From Burkholderiales bacterium (GTDB taxonomy: Bacteria > Pseudomonadota > Gammaproteobacteria > Burkholderiales > SG8-41): 64,000 nt of DNA. Where the stretch lies: positions 49,719-113,718 of the forward strand of contig JAHCAI010000005.1 of the NCBI GenBank assembly GCA_019634975.1, given 5' to 3'. Each line of letters opens with the position of its first letter. Positions within the stretch are counted from its first letter, which is position 1. This document shows, piece after piece, positions 28,556-37,049 of the stretch. The position numbers were made by a program, and so were the translations under genes. The notes under the pieces are model-generated. The model had not been told where the DNA came from and ran no database searches. It saw only the letters and a list, made by a program, of their open reading frames with translations.

Positions 28556-29299
28556 TCAGCGCAGCAGTTCGGCGAGTCCCGGCGCTACGCGACACAGCAG
28601 GCTGTCGCCGTCGCGCGCCGCCGGCTGCAGCACATGGAGCATGCCCCAGATGCCGACGGCGGCAATCGCCGCACTTGCCGCATAACGCAGCGCGCGCATT
28701 TGCATCCAGCCCCGCACACGCCCCACCGCGGCGCCGATCAGCAACAGGTTGGGCAGCGTGCCGAGACCGAAGGCGGCAAGGATCAGCGCGCCCTCGGCTG
28801 CGCTGCCGGAGGCCAGCGCGGTGAGCAGCACCGCGTACACCATGCCGCAGGGCAGCCAGCCCCAAAGGGCGCCCAGGCCGAGCGCCTGCCAGGGCGCGGT
28901 GACCGGCAGGAAACGGCCCGAATGGGGCTGCACCCGGCGCCAGAGGAATCCCCCCGCCGCCTCGATGCCGCGGGTCACCGGCGTGACGCCGGCGACATTC
29001 AGCGCGACCACGATCAGGGTTGCGCCCATCAGGAACATCAGCAGGTGCTGCGCGAGCGCGCCGCCGCGCAGGGCCATGCCGGCCTGGCCGAGGGCGCCGG
29101 CCAGCGCGCCGGCAAGCACATAACTGGACATGCGCCCGGCGTTGTACGCCAGCGCGAAACGCCAGCGCCGCTGCTGCGGCGATGCCGCCGGTGAACAGGT
29201 CAGTCCGACGATGCCACCGCACATCGCCGCGCAGTGCGCGCCGCCGAGCAGTCCCGCACCGAATGCGGTAAGCATCATCGCCTGCAGCCAGCCGTCCAT
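28556..29299 (-). CDS. Sulfite exporter TauE/SafE-like (DsbD_2/UreH-type) membrane protein
   Basis: A 247-residue protein with six or more hydrophobic helices. Two family hallmarks are visible: GGAHCAAMCGG in the first helix and GWLPCGMVY in the middle, both with Cys and Pro/Gly in the membrane. These features define the DsbD_2/TauE-like family often found in cbb3 oxidase and copper clusters, where members are thought to help copper supply or redox reactions. That role is inferred here. It lies just downstream of hemN on the same strand with a 9-bp gap, so it is probably co-transcribed under the FNR box at 30781. Confidence 0.8.
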   Translation of the reverse strand: MDGWLQAMMLTAFGAGLLGGAHCAAMCGGIVGLTCSPAASPQQRRWRFALAYNAGRMSSYVLAGALAGALGQAGMALRGGALAQHLLMFLMGATLIVVALNVAGVTPVTRGIEAAGGFLWRRVQPHSGRFLPVTAPWQALGLGALWGWLPCGMVYAVLLTALASGSAAEGALILAAFGLGTLPNLLLIGAAVGRVRGWMQMRALRYAASAAIAAVGIWGMLHVLQPAARDGDSLLCRVAPGLAELLR

Positions 29300-29308
29300 C
29301 GGCCAATT

Positions 29309-30724
29309 CTAGATCACACGCGAATAACGCGTGGTCTCGCGCTCCCGGCGCAGGTACTTGTCGAATACCATGCAGATATTGCGGACCAGCATGCGCCCCC
29401 GCGGTGTCACGGTGATCCATTCCGCATCGAGCTGCACCAGCCCGTCGACCGCCATGCCGCACAGGTCCGCCATTTCCTCGGAAAAATAGCGGTCAAAATC
29501 GATCAGGTAGGCGATTTCGACGGAGGTTTTGGACAGCCGGAACTGGCAGCTCAAGGCCTGGATCACTGCGCGGCGCAACAGGTCGTCGGCCGACAGCTCC
29601 AGGCCGCGCGCCACCGGCAGCACGCCGCGGTCGAGGCTGTCGTAATAGCTGGCGAGCTCGCGGTGGTTCTGGCTGTAGGTGGGGCCGATCGCGCCGATCG
29701 CCGACACGCCGAGACCGATCAGGTCACAGTCGGCATGGGTCGAGTAGCCCTGGAAATTGCGGTGCAGGAGGCCGTTGCGCTGCGCCACTGCCAATGCATC
29801 CTCCGGCTTCGCGAAATGATCCATGCCGATGTAGACATAGCCCGCCTCGCCGAGGCGGCGCGCGGCCAGTCCGAGCAGTCGCAGCTTTTCCTCGGGCAGC
29901 GGCAGATCGGACTCGGCAATGCGCCGCTGCGGCTTGAAGCGGGTCGGCAGGTGCGCGTAATTGTAGATTGCGATGCGGTCGGGGGATGCCTCGATGACAC
30001 GGTCCAGCGTGCGGTCGAAACTCGCAACGCTCTGCTTCGGCAGGCCATAGATGAGGTCGACGTTGATCGACGAGAATCCCGCCGCGCGCGCAGCCTGCAT
30101 CACTGCCAGCGTCTGTGCCTCGCTCTGCACGCGATTGACCGCGCGCTGCACCTTCGGATCGAAATCCTGCACGCCGAGGCTGACCCGGCCGAAGCCCATG
30201 GCGCGCAGTGCATGCATGCCGGCGGCATCGACGCTGCGCGGATCGACCTCGATCGAGTACTCGCCGTCCGCGGCCATGCGGAAATGGCGCCGCAGGCGCT
30301 GCCACAAGGACTCGAGCTGGGCCATCGTGAAAAAGGTCGGCGTGCCGCCGCCCCAGTGCATCTGCTCCACCACGCGGTCGTCACCGAACAGCGGTCCCTG
30401 CAGGTCGATTTCCCGGAACAGGTAATCCAGATAGCGTTCGCCCTTGCCGCGGTCGCGTGTAACCACCTTGTTGCATGCGCAGTAGAAGCAGATCGTGCTG
30501 CAGAACGGCAGGTGCACGTAAATCGACAGCGCACGGCGGATGCCGCCGATGTTGCGCCTTGCCACCCAGGATTTGTAGGCTTCGGCGCTGAATGCCTCGA
30601 CAAAGCGGTCCGCCGTCGGGTACGAGGTGTAGCGCGGACCGTTGCGGTCCATGCGCCGGATCAGGTCGAGATCCACCTCGAGGGACGGGACATCGGGAGT
30701 TGCTGTTGCCTGTACAAGTCTCAT
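29309..30724 (-). CDS. hemN: Oxygen-independent coproporphyrinogen III oxidase
   Basis: A 471-residue radical SAM enzyme that decarboxylates coproporphyrinogen III to protoporphyrinogen IX without O2, giving haem under anaerobiosis. GPRYTSYPTADRF near the N-terminus and the CxxxCxxC motif (Cys75, Cys79, Cys82, followed by Cys84 as in true HemN) separate it from HemW/HutW relatives. The start at 30724 fits the family N-terminus; a longer frame to 30787 would run through the FNR box. A TTGAC-ACAA-ATCAA box is centred 64 bp upstream, with CAGAAT 32 bp from the box centre on the minus strand. Confidence 0.95.
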   Translation of the reverse strand: MRLVQATATPDVPSLEVDLDLIRRMDRNGPRYTSYPTADRFVEAFSAEAYKSWVARRNIGGIRRALSIYVHLPFCSTICFYCACNKVVTRDRGKGERYLDYLFREIDLQGPLFGDDRVVEQMHWGGGTPTFFTMAQLESLWQRLRRHFRMAADGEYSIEVDPRSVDAAGMHALRAMGFGRVSLGVQDFDPKVQRAVNRVQSEAQTLAVMQAARAAGFSSINVDLIYGLPKQSVASFDRTLDRVIEASPDRIAIYNYAHLPTRFKPQRRIAESDLPLPEEKLRLLGLAARRLGEAGYVYIGMDHFAKPEDALAVAQRNGLLHRNFQGYSTHADCDLIGLGVSAIGAIGPTYSQNHRELASYYDSLDRGVLPVARGLELSADDLLRRAVIQALSCQFRLSKTSVEIAYLIDFDRYFSEEMADLCGMAVDGLVQLDAEWITVTPRGRMLVRNICMVFDKYLRRERETTRYSRVI

Positions 30725-30780
30725 TTGCGCGCTGGGCCACGGAATGCCTGCCATTCTGCGCAACGGGTTGAACCGCTGTT

Positions 30781-30794
30781 TTGACACAAATCAA
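30781..30794. promoter_or_regulatory. FNR box between hemN and fnr
   Basis: TTGACACAAATCAA matches TTGAT-N4-ATCAA at nine of ten positions. Toward hemN a CAGAAT -10 lies 32 bp from the box centre, the class II activator spacing. Toward fnr a TATAAG lies about 28 bp from the centre, so fnr may be autoregulated. Confidence 0.85.
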
Positions 30795-30853
30795 AATGGC
30801 GGTAATATCCTGTATAAGGCAATCCGAATATAAGCCCTCCACACCATCCCGGC

Positions 30854-31597
30854 ATGGCAACCCCCCTGCGCATCGTCGAAGTCGACAAGCTGAAAACCGC
30901 CTGCTCGACCTGTAGCCTGCACGAGCTGTGCCTGCCTGCCGGACTGACCCCCAGCGAACTGAAATCGATGGACCGGATGATCGACATCCGGCGGTCGCTC
31001 AAGCGCGGCGATTACGTGTTCCGCGCCGGCGCGCCCCTGCACGCGCTGTATGCGATCCGCACCGGCTTCATGAAAAGCTGCGTGCTGCACGAGGACGGCC
31101 GCGAACAGGTCGCCGGATTTCACATGATGGGCGACCTGATCGGCATGGACGCCATCGGCACCGGCCAGCATCTCTGCGACGCCGTGGTCCTCGAAGACAG
31201 CGAGGTCTGCGAAATTCCGCTGAAGTCCCTGGAACTGATGTCCCGGGAAATCCCCTCGCTGCAGCAGCATTTCCACCGCATCATGAGCCGCGAGATCGCG
31301 CGCGACTACGGGGTGATGCTGCTGCTGGGCAGCATGCGTGCCGAGGAGCGCCTGGCGGTTTTCCTGCTCAACCTGTCGCAGCGCTTCGCCGCGCGCGGCT
31401 ATTCGTCAACCGAGTTCCACCTGCGCATGACCCGCGAGGAAATCGGCAGCTACCTCGGCCTCAAGCTGGAAACCGTCAGCCGCACGCTGTCGCAGTTCCA
31501 GTCCCAGGGCCTGATCGCGGTGCAGAACAAGCACCTGCGCATCCTCAAGATCGACAGCCTGCGCGAGCTGGTCGGGCAGCACGGCTGCCGGGTCTGA
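30854..31597 (+). CDS. fnr: FNR/ANR oxygen-responsive transcription regulator
   Basis: A 247-residue Crp/Fnr-family activator. The [4Fe-4S] ligands are intact: Cys17, Cys20, Cys26 (CSTCSLHELC) and Cys119 in VCEIP; the Cys26-Cys119 spacing of 93 equals that between Cys29 and Cys122 of E. coli FNR. The recognition helix is in TREEIGSYLGLKLETVSRTLSQFQ with the E-x-x-S-R contacts for TTGAT. Without O2 the cluster allows dimer formation and DNA binding. It likely governs the six FNR-type boxes found in this window and is divergent from hemN. Confidence 0.95.
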   Translation: MATPLRIVEVDKLKTACSTCSLHELCLPAGLTPSELKSMDRMIDIRRSLKRGDYVFRAGAPLHALYAIRTGFMKSCVLHEDGREQVAGFHMMGDLIGMDAIGTGQHLCDAVVLEDSEVCEIPLKSLELMSREIPSLQQHFHRIMSREIARDYGVMLLLGSMRAEERLAVFLLNLSQRFAARGYSSTEFHLRMTREEIGSYLGLKLETVSRTLSQFQSQGLIAVQNKHLRILKIDSLRELVGQHGCRV

Positions 31598-31627
31598 CCC
31601 CGAAACCGGGCTGAATCGCCCTCGGGG
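31598..31627. terminator. Hairpin between convergent fnr and the cfa-like gene
   Basis: CCCCGA (31598-31603) pairs with TCGGGG (31622-31627) and GGGC (31608-31611) with GCCC (31618-31621), with a 4-nt bulge and a TGAATC loop. It fills the space between the two stop codons and could end transcription from both sides. There is no T-run. Confidence 0.45.
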
Positions 31628-31630
31628 GCC

Positions 31631-32839
31631 TCAGCCCTTCCCCTCGCCATACATGTAATCGCGGGTCATCGGCACGCGCTGCCCGCGGGTGTTGTCGGCG
31701 CGGCAGGCCAGCACCTGGTAGAGGTTCATCCAGCCCTCCGCGAATCCGTAGGCGCAGCCGGCGAGGTAGATCTGCCAGATGCGGGTGCGCCTGCCGCCGG
31801 CAAGGACCTCGGCGCGCTCACGGGCGGCTTCCAGGCGGTCCGCCCATTCGCGGCAGGTGCGCGCGTAATGCCGGCGCAGCGACTCGACATCCAGGACCTC
31901 GAGTCCGGCACCCGACATGTCGTGCAGCACCTGCGAGATGTGGGGCAGCTCGCCATCCGGAAACACGTAACGGTCGATGAATTCCCCGGCGCCGAGCGGC
32001 ATCCAGCGCGCCTCGGTGTCCGAGGTCGTGATGCCGTGATTGAGCACCCGCCCGTCAGCGGCGAGCAGCGAACGGATTTTCGCGAAATATTCCGGCAGGT
32101 GCTGCAGCCCGACATGCTCGAACATGCCGACGCTGGTGATGGCGTCGTATTCGCCCCCGAGATCACGGTAGTCGCAGAGCTCCACCCGGCAGCTGCCGTC
32201 AAGGCCGGCGGCGCGGATACGCTCCCGTGCATGCTCCAGCTGTCGCGAGGACAGCGTGACACCGGTCGCCTGCACGCCATGGCGCTGCGCCGCCCGCATC
32301 ACCAGGGCACCCCAGCCGCAGCCGATGTCGAGCAGCCGGTCGCCCGGACGCAGTGCCAGCTTGCGCAGGATATGGTCGAGCTTGGCCTCCTGGGCTTCGT
32401 CGAGCGACATCGCCTCGCCGCGGTAATAGGCACAGGAATAGACCATGCCGCGATCGAGAAACAGCGCGTAGAAATCGTTGGAAACATCGTAGTGGTACTC
32501 GATCGCGCGCCGGTCGCGCTCGCGGGTATGCCGGCGCCCGCGCGCGCGGCGCGGCATGACATCGCCCGCAGCTTCCCGCGCAAGGCCCTCCCCGACCCGG
32601 AACACCTCGTGTATGGGACCCTCTACCTGGATGTCGCCCTCGACGAAGGCCTCGCCGAGCTTCTCGAGATCCGGGTTGACCAGGTAACGCAATGCCGAAG
32701 GTTTGGGCACCGAGATCGTCACCGTCGGGCTGGGCGACAGGTCGACGCAGCGCCCGTTCCACAGCTGCAGGCGCAGGGGCAGTTTGGCACGCGCGGCCAG
32801 ACGGTCCACCAGACTGTCGAAACGACTTTGCAGGAGCAT
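31631..32839 (-). CDS. cfa: Cyclopropane-fatty-acyl-phospholipid synthase family methyltransferase
   Basis: A 402-residue SAM-dependent enzyme that would methylenate unsaturated acyl chains of membrane phospholipids. An N-terminal lipid-binding-like domain (to about residue 100) precedes the Rossmann methyltransferase domain with motif I LLDIGCGWGAL, the characteristic EYHYDVSNDFY and YSCAYY segments, and GMFEHVG. The ATG at 32839 has GGGAGG 5 bp upstream; a GTG two codons earlier is less likely. It is an independent unit convergent to fnr. It could instead be one of the CFA-like paralogues with another lipid substrate. Confidence 0.88.
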   Translation of the reverse strand: MLLQSRFDSLVDRLAARAKLPLRLQLWNGRCVDLSPSPTVTISVPKPSALRYLVNPDLEKLGEAFVEGDIQVEGPIHEVFRVGEGLAREAAGDVMPRRARGRRHTRERDRRAIEYHYDVSNDFYALFLDRGMVYSCAYYRGEAMSLDEAQEAKLDHILRKLALRPGDRLLDIGCGWGALVMRAAQRHGVQATGVTLSSRQLEHARERIRAAGLDGSCRVELCDYRDLGGEYDAITSVGMFEHVGLQHLPEYFAKIRSLLAADGRVLNHGITTSDTEARWMPLGAGEFIDRYVFPDGELPHISQVLHDMSGAGLEVLDVESLRRHYARTCREWADRLEAARERAEVLAGGRRTRIWQIYLAGCAYGFAEGWMNLYQVLACRADNTRGQRVPMTRDYMYGEGKG

Positions 32840-32943
32840 GACCACCTCCCGTCATTCAAGCGCCGCGGCGCGGCGGCCGCAGCAAAACCGGGCTCAACAG
32901 CCGCAGAGTAACGCCATCGCGTCCGGCTGTGAACCCTCCGCGC

Positions 32944-33177
32944 TCAGTCGGCGCCTTCGGAAGTCGTGCGTTGCAGGAAGCAGGTGAAGGCGCTGGAGGC
33001 CGCGGCGATCAGCCAGAACATGAAAAAGCCCACCGAATACACTGCAATCGGCGACCAGTGCACCGGCTCGCCGAGCAGGTACAGTTCCTGCGGATCGATC
33101 AGCGTGAAAAACACGCCTTCCGCGATGCCGCCGACGATGAACGACGGCCACAGTATCCACATCAGTCGCTTGCCCAT
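32944..33177 (-). CDS. Small two-helix membrane protein at the end of the cco cluster
   Basis: A 77-residue protein with two predicted membrane helices (about residues 6-25 and 43-66) joined by a short loop. AGGGGAA lies directly before the ATG. It follows the DUF3149 and ccoH genes on the same strand with an 18-bp gap, so it may belong to the cco operon. I do not recognise a named family. Confidence 0.65.
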   Translation of the reverse strand: MGKRLMWILWPSFIVGGIAEGVFFTLIDPQELYLLGEPVHWSPIAVYSVGFFMFWLIAAASSAFTCFLQRTTSEGAD

Positions 33178-33195
33178 TTCCCCTCCGCGCCCGGC

Positions 33196-33339
33196 TCAGC
33201 CCGGGCCCTGACGCTGTTCGTCCTCGGCGATCTTTCTGCGGAAGAACAGGTAGAGCCAGATCCCGATGCCGATGATGACCACGATGGTCAGCAGGCTCAT
33301 CAGGCCAAAATCCGATCCAAACAAGAGTTTCCAGGCCAT
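33196..33339 (-). CDS. DUF3149-type micro membrane protein (47 residues)
   Basis: A 47-residue ORF, MAWKLLFGSDFGLMSLL at its start, with one strongly hydrophobic helix (about 13-32) followed by a basic anchor (FFRRK) and an acidic tail. The N-terminal WKLLFGSD-GLMSL pattern is that of DUF3149. AGGAGGAAG precedes the ATG at the right distance. It sits between ccoH and the 77-residue membrane protein. Function unknown; an oxidase assembly or stability role is only a guess from position. Confidence 0.7.
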   Translation of the reverse strand: MAWKLLFGSDFGLMSLLTIVVIIGIGIWLYLFFRRKIAEDEQRQGPG

Positions 33340-33348
33340 GTCTTCCTC

Positions 33349-33867
33349 CTATCCCGGATTGTCCGGCAACAGCGTGACCGCGGAGTGCGCGGGCACCGTC
33401 AGCATGCCGCCGATGCGCCAGCTCGCCTGCAGGTCTTCCAGCACCAGAATCCAGCGGCCGGCGCTCAGCTCGGGAACGGCACCCTCGTACTGGCCGGCGC
33501 CGGTCTGGCGCAGCAGCACCAGCCCGTCACGGCCGGCGCGTGTCGGGTGCACGACGCGCAACTGCAGCTGTGGCGGCAGGGCCGTGCCTGCCGCCGCATC
33601 CAGGCGCAGCGACAACCGGCGGGCATCGGGGGCAAGCTGCAGTTCGCCGCGGTAACCGAGACGCGCCGCCAGCGCGCCGCGCTCCAGGGTCTGGTTGATC
33701 GCCAGCCCCTGCTTGTAATAGTCATCGACCACCAGGCCGTCGCTGCTGACCACCGCGATCCAGATGGTCGCGATGCCGGCGAAGATCACCGCGACCGGCC
33801 CCGCCATCAGCAACCAGGGCCAGGGTTCGCGGTACCACGGCAGCACAGGCCGCGTCAGGTCGTGCAT
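33349..33867 (-). CDS. ccoH: FixH/CcoH family cbb3 oxidase assembly protein
   Basis: A 172-residue membrane-anchored protein. The start at 33867 follows GAGGAGAG; an in-frame ATG at 33906 overlaps ccoG further and lacks that site. One N-terminal helix (about residues 18-40) is followed by the conserved DDYYKQGLAINQ segment and a beta-rich periplasmic domain. FixH proteins take part in cbb3 oxidase assembly, probably with the CcoI/CcoG copper route. It lies directly downstream of ccoG, as in many proteobacteria. Confidence 0.87.
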   Translation of the reverse strand: MHDLTRPVLPWYREPWPWLLMAGPVAVIFAGIATIWIAVVSSDGLVVDDYYKQGLAINQTLERGALAARLGYRGELQLAPDARRLSLRLDAAAGTALPPQLQLRVVHPTRAGRDGLVLLRQTGAGQYEGAVPELSAGRWILVLEDLQASWRIGGMLTVPAHSAVTLLPDNPG

Positions 33868-33877
33868 GGCGCTCTCC

Positions 33878-35293
33878 TCAACGGACATAGAAACGGGATT
33901 TTTCACGGGCGCTCACTTCGGGCCGGTCGACATCATTGATCAGGAAGACTATCGGGTGCGAGCCTTGCGCAAGCCCGGCGGGATCGACGCGCACCGACAC
34001 CGGGAAGGCCTGGGTCGTCGCCGGCGGCACCTCGATCGGCTGCGGGCTCATCACCCGCAGGCCGGGCAGGCCCTCGACGCTGACCGTATAGCGGCGCGCA
34101 AGCTCGTCGGTGTTGATGAACTGGAGACGGTAGACATTCTCGATCTGTCCGCCCGGCGCGTCGCGCATCAGGGCACCGCGGTCGCGCAACACGTCCACCT
34201 TCAGCGGGCTGCGCAGCAGCAGCCCGCCCATGAAGGCGACAACCAGCACGCCGAGCAGCGCGGCGTAGACCAGCACCCGCGGCCGCAACACGTGGCGCCG
34301 GATATCCGAATCGGCATATTTCCCGGCCATCGCGTTCTCGGTCGAGTAGCGGATCAGGCCGCGCGGATAGCCCATCTTGTCCATCACCTGGTTGCAGCCG
34401 TCGATGCAGGCGGCACAGCCGATGCACTCGTACTGCAGGCCCTTGCGAATGTCGATTCCGGTCGGACAGACCTGCACGCAGATGTTGCAGTCGACGCAAT
34501 CGCCCAGACCCAGCGCCTTCGGGTCGGCCTTGCGGCCGCGGGCGCCGCGCGGATCGCCGCGCTGCGCGTCGTAGGTGATGATCAGCGTGTCCGGATCGAA
34601 CATCACGCTCTGGAAGCGCGCGTAGGGACACATGTACTTGCACACCTGCTCGCGCATCCAGCCGGCGTTGCCGTAGGTGGCGAAGGCGTAGAAGAAAATC
34701 CAGAAGGTCTCCCAGGGACCCAGCGTCCACGCGGCAAAGGAGGCCGCAAGCGTGGTGATCGGCGTGAAATAGCCGACGAAGGTGAAGCCGGTCCACAGCG
34801 CAAGCGCGATCCAGGTGCCGTGCTTCAGCGCCTTGAGCCCGAACTTGCGGACACTCGGCGGCCCCTGATCGAGCCGCATGCGCTGCACCCGGTCGCCCTC
34901 GATGCGGCGCTCGATCCACATGAAGATCTCGGTGTAGACCGTCTGCGGGCAGGCGTAGCCGCACCACAGGCGTCCGGCAATCGCGGTGAACAGGAACAGC
35001 GAGTAGGCGGAGATGATCAGCAGCACCGTCAGGAAAATGAAATCCTGGGGCCACAGCACCATGCCGAAAATGTAGAACTTGCGCGAGACCAGGTCGAACA
35101 GGACGGCCTGGCGGTCGTTCCAGGTCAGCCAGGGCGTGCCGTAGAACACCAGCTGGGTCAGCACCACCAGCGCCACGCGCCACCAGGCGAACCAGCCGGT
35201 GACCGCGCGCGGATAGATCTGCCTGCGGACCTCGTAGAGCGAGGTTTCGACCTCTTCGGCGCCCGCGGCGGCGGCCCGCCCGTCCTGCGCCAT
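33878..35293 (-). CDS. ccoG: cbb3 oxidase accessory ferredoxin-like protein CcoG/FixG/RdxA
   Basis: A 471-residue membrane protein with about five hydrophobic segments and two 4Fe-4S motifs in the middle (CVDCNICVQVCPTG, then CIGCAACIDGCNQVMDKMGYPRG), then a periplasmic Ig-like C-terminal domain. Members of this family are reported to act in copper reduction for delivery to the cbb3 CuB site. Its start is immediately after the ccoP stop (35294), so it is the fifth gene of the ccoNOQPG-H unit. Confidence 0.93.
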   Translation of the reverse strand: MAQDGRAAAAGAEEVETSLYEVRRQIYPRAVTGWFAWWRVALVVLTQLVFYGTPWLTWNDRQAVLFDLVSRKFYIFGMVLWPQDFIFLTVLLIISAYSLFLFTAIAGRLWCGYACPQTVYTEIFMWIERRIEGDRVQRMRLDQGPPSVRKFGLKALKHGTWIALALWTGFTFVGYFTPITTLAASFAAWTLGPWETFWIFFYAFATYGNAGWMREQVCKYMCPYARFQSVMFDPDTLIITYDAQRGDPRGARGRKADPKALGLGDCVDCNICVQVCPTGIDIRKGLQYECIGCAACIDGCNQVMDKMGYPRGLIRYSTENAMAGKYADSDIRRHVLRPRVLVYAALLGVLVVAFMGGLLLRSPLKVDVLRDRGALMRDAPGGQIENVYRLQFINTDELARRYTVSVEGLPGLRVMSPQPIEVPPATTQAFPVSVRVDPAGLAQGSHPIVFLINDVDRPEVSAREKSRFYVR

Positions 35294-36205
35294 CTACTTT
35301 TTGCCCTGTCCAGAGATGCCGAGCACGTAGGCGGTCAGCAGGTGGATCTTGCCCTCGTCGAGAAAGTCCTTGTGCGCCGGCATCTGGTTGACGCGCCCCT
35401 TGACGATGCTCTCGGTAATCGCGGCCTCGGTGCCGCCGTGCAGCCAGATATCGTCCGTCAGGTTGGGCGCCCCGAGCTGCTGGTTGCCCTTGCCGTCGGG
35501 ACCGTGGCAGGCGACGCAGGCGGTCGCATACTTCGCCTTGCCGCGCTGTGCGCGCAGGCCATCGTGGGTGCGACCGGCCAGCGCCAGCACATGATGCACG
35601 ACGTCGCGCACGTCCTCGCTGCCGCCCAGGGCTGCGCCCATCGGCGGCATCACGCCGTTGCGTCCGGCGACGATGGTCGTGCGGATCGCCTCCGGGTTGC
35701 CGCCGTAGAGCCAGTCGCCGTCACGCAGGTTGGGGTAGCCGCGCGATCCGCCGGCATCGGAGCCGTGGCATTGCGCGCAGTAGTTGAGGAACAGCCGTTG
35801 ACCGATCTCCCGGGCCTCGGGATCGGCAGCCACCGCAATGACGTCCTGTTTGAGGAAGCGGTCGATGACCGGCCCGAAGGTCGCTGCGGCGCGCTTCTGC
35901 TCTTCCTGGTACTGGCCGGTGGAGGACCAGCCGAGATAGCCGCCAAAGGAGCCCAAACCCGGATAGAGGATCAGGTAGACAAAGGAGAACACGATGGTGA
36001 TGTAGAACAGCCACATCCACCAGCGCGGCAGCGGGTTGTTGTATTCCTCGAGTTCGTCCCAGGAATGGCCGGTGGTGCCGGGCTTCTCGCCCTTGGCCAG
36101 CTTCTGGGTCGACAGCATTTTCAGGAACACCGCGCAGGCCAGCAGGCTCACCACCGTGATGATGGCGATATACAGGCTCCAGCCGTCATGTACGAAATCG
36201 CTCAT
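35294..36205 (-). CDS. ccoP: cbb3-type cytochrome c oxidase subunit III (dihaem)
   Basis: A 303-residue membrane-anchored dihaem cytochrome c feeding electrons to CcoO/CcoN. Two N-terminal helices (about 10-30 and 65-82) are separated by the CcoP-typical TTGHSWDELEEYNNPLPRWW. Two haem-binding motifs follow, CAQCH (143-147) and CVACH (230-234), each with a later Met ligand (GVMPPMG, QMPAHK). Its ATG overlaps the ccoQ stop (ATGA). Confidence 0.96.
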   Translation of the reverse strand: MSDFVHDGWSLYIAIITVVSLLACAVFLKMLSTQKLAKGEKPGTTGHSWDELEEYNNPLPRWWMWLFYITIVFSFVYLILYPGLGSFGGYLGWSSTGQYQEEQKRAAATFGPVIDRFLKQDVIAVAADPEAREIGQRLFLNYCAQCHGSDAGGSRGYPNLRDGDWLYGGNPEAIRTTIVAGRNGVMPPMGAALGGSEDVRDVVHHVLALAGRTHDGLRAQRGKAKYATACVACHGPDGKGNQQLGAPNLTDDIWLHGGTEAAITESIVKGRVNQMPAHKDFLDEGKIHLLTAYVLGISGQGKK

Positions 36206-36381
36206 TGCCGCCCTCTCCCGTTGCGGGCCATCCGTTCTTCAGCCATGTCGTCGTCCAGCGGCAACCGCGCCGCCGCCTCGAAATCCTCGCGCTTGCCCTT
36301 GCTCCATGCCCACAGCACGATGCCGATGAACACGATGAACAGCAGGGCGGTGAGCAGCGAGCGGACCAGATTGATGTCCAT
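36202..36381 (-). CDS. ccoQ: cbb3-type oxidase subunit CcoQ
   Basis: A 59-residue protein starting MDINLVRSLLTALLF. A single helix (about residues 5-25) is followed by WAWSKGKREDFEAAARLPLDDD, typical of CcoQ/FixQ. It stabilises the oxidase complex. It lies 3 bp after ccoO and overlaps ccoP by 4 bp. Confidence 0.92.
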   Translation of the reverse strand: MDINLVRSLLTALLFIVFIGIVLWAWSKGKREDFEAAARLPLDDDMAEERMARNGRGRQ

Positions 36382-36384
36382 GGG

Positions 36385-37002
36385 TCACCTCACGTTCCGC
36401 AGCACGGTGCCCAGCCCCTGCAGGTAGGCGATCAGGGCATCCATTTCGGTCTTGCCCTTGACGTTCTCCGCGGCCTTGGCGATGTCCTCGTCGCTGTATG
36501 GCACGCCAAGCCGGCGCAGGGCGCGCATCTTCGGCGCCACCGACTCCGGATCCACCATGGCGGCGGCGAGCCAGGGATAGGCCGGCATGTTCGACTCCGG
36601 CACCAGGTCGCGCGGATTGATCAGGTGGACGCGGTGCCATTCGTCGGAATAGCGGCCGCCGACGCGCGCGAGATCCGGTCCGGTGCGCTTGCTGCCCCAC
36701 TGGAAAGGATGGTCGTAGACGAATTCGCCAGCCACCGAGTAATGCCCGTAGCGTTCGGTCTCCGCGCGGAAGGGCCGGATCATCTGCGAGTGGCAGTTGT
36801 AGCAGCCCTCGCGGATGTAGACGTCGCGCCCGGACAGCTGCAGCGCGGTGTAGGGCTTGAGGCCGCTGACCGGCTGCGTGGTCGACTTCTGGAAGAACAG
36901 CGGCACGATCTCCACCAGTCCGCCGATGCTGATGGCGACGATGATCAGTGCGATCAGCAGCCCCAGGTTTTTCTCGATAATCGCATGGCCCGAAGTGTCC
37001 AT
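36385..37002 (-). CDS. ccoO: cbb3-type cytochrome c oxidase subunit II (monohaem)
   Basis: A 205-residue membrane-anchored cytochrome c. One N-terminal helix (about 12-35) is followed by the haem motif CYNCH (67-71) in the context [14 protein letters not shown] and a Met ligand in [10 protein letters not shown]. It passes electrons from CcoP to CcoN. A strong CAGGAGAAG ribosome site precedes the ATG, directly after AT-rich repeat copy E, which separates it from ccoN. Confidence 0.96.
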   Translation of the reverse strand: MDTSGHAIIEKNLGLLIALIIVAISIGGLVEIVPLFFQKSTTQPVSGLKPYTALQLSGRDVYIREGCYNCHSQMIRPFRAETERYGHYSVAGEFVYDHPFQWGSKRTGPDLARVGGRYSDEWHRVHLINPRDLVPESNMPAYPWLAAAMVDPESVAPKMRALRRLGVPYSDEDIAKAAENVKGKTEMDALIAYLQGLGTVLRNVR

Positions 37003-37014
37003 GTCTTCTCCTGA

Positions 37015-37046
37015 ATCAAAAATCCGTTTATAATCAAATACTTATA
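37015..37046 (-). repeat. AT-rich dispersed element, copy E, between ccoN and ccoO
   Basis: In the direction of transcription it reads TAAGTATTTGATTATAAAC and then GGATTTTTGAT, starting 3 bp after the ccoN TGA and ending at the ccoO ribosome site. AATCAAATACTTA on the other strand is an exact IHF-consensus match. Its position inside an operon argues against a simple terminator. Confidence 0.75.
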
Positions 37047-37049
37047 CAA

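Noticed and set aside
33764..36427. An 887-codon plus-strand frame opposite ccoG and ccoP
   Set aside because: Antisense to well-supported cco genes; no motif and no ribosome site.
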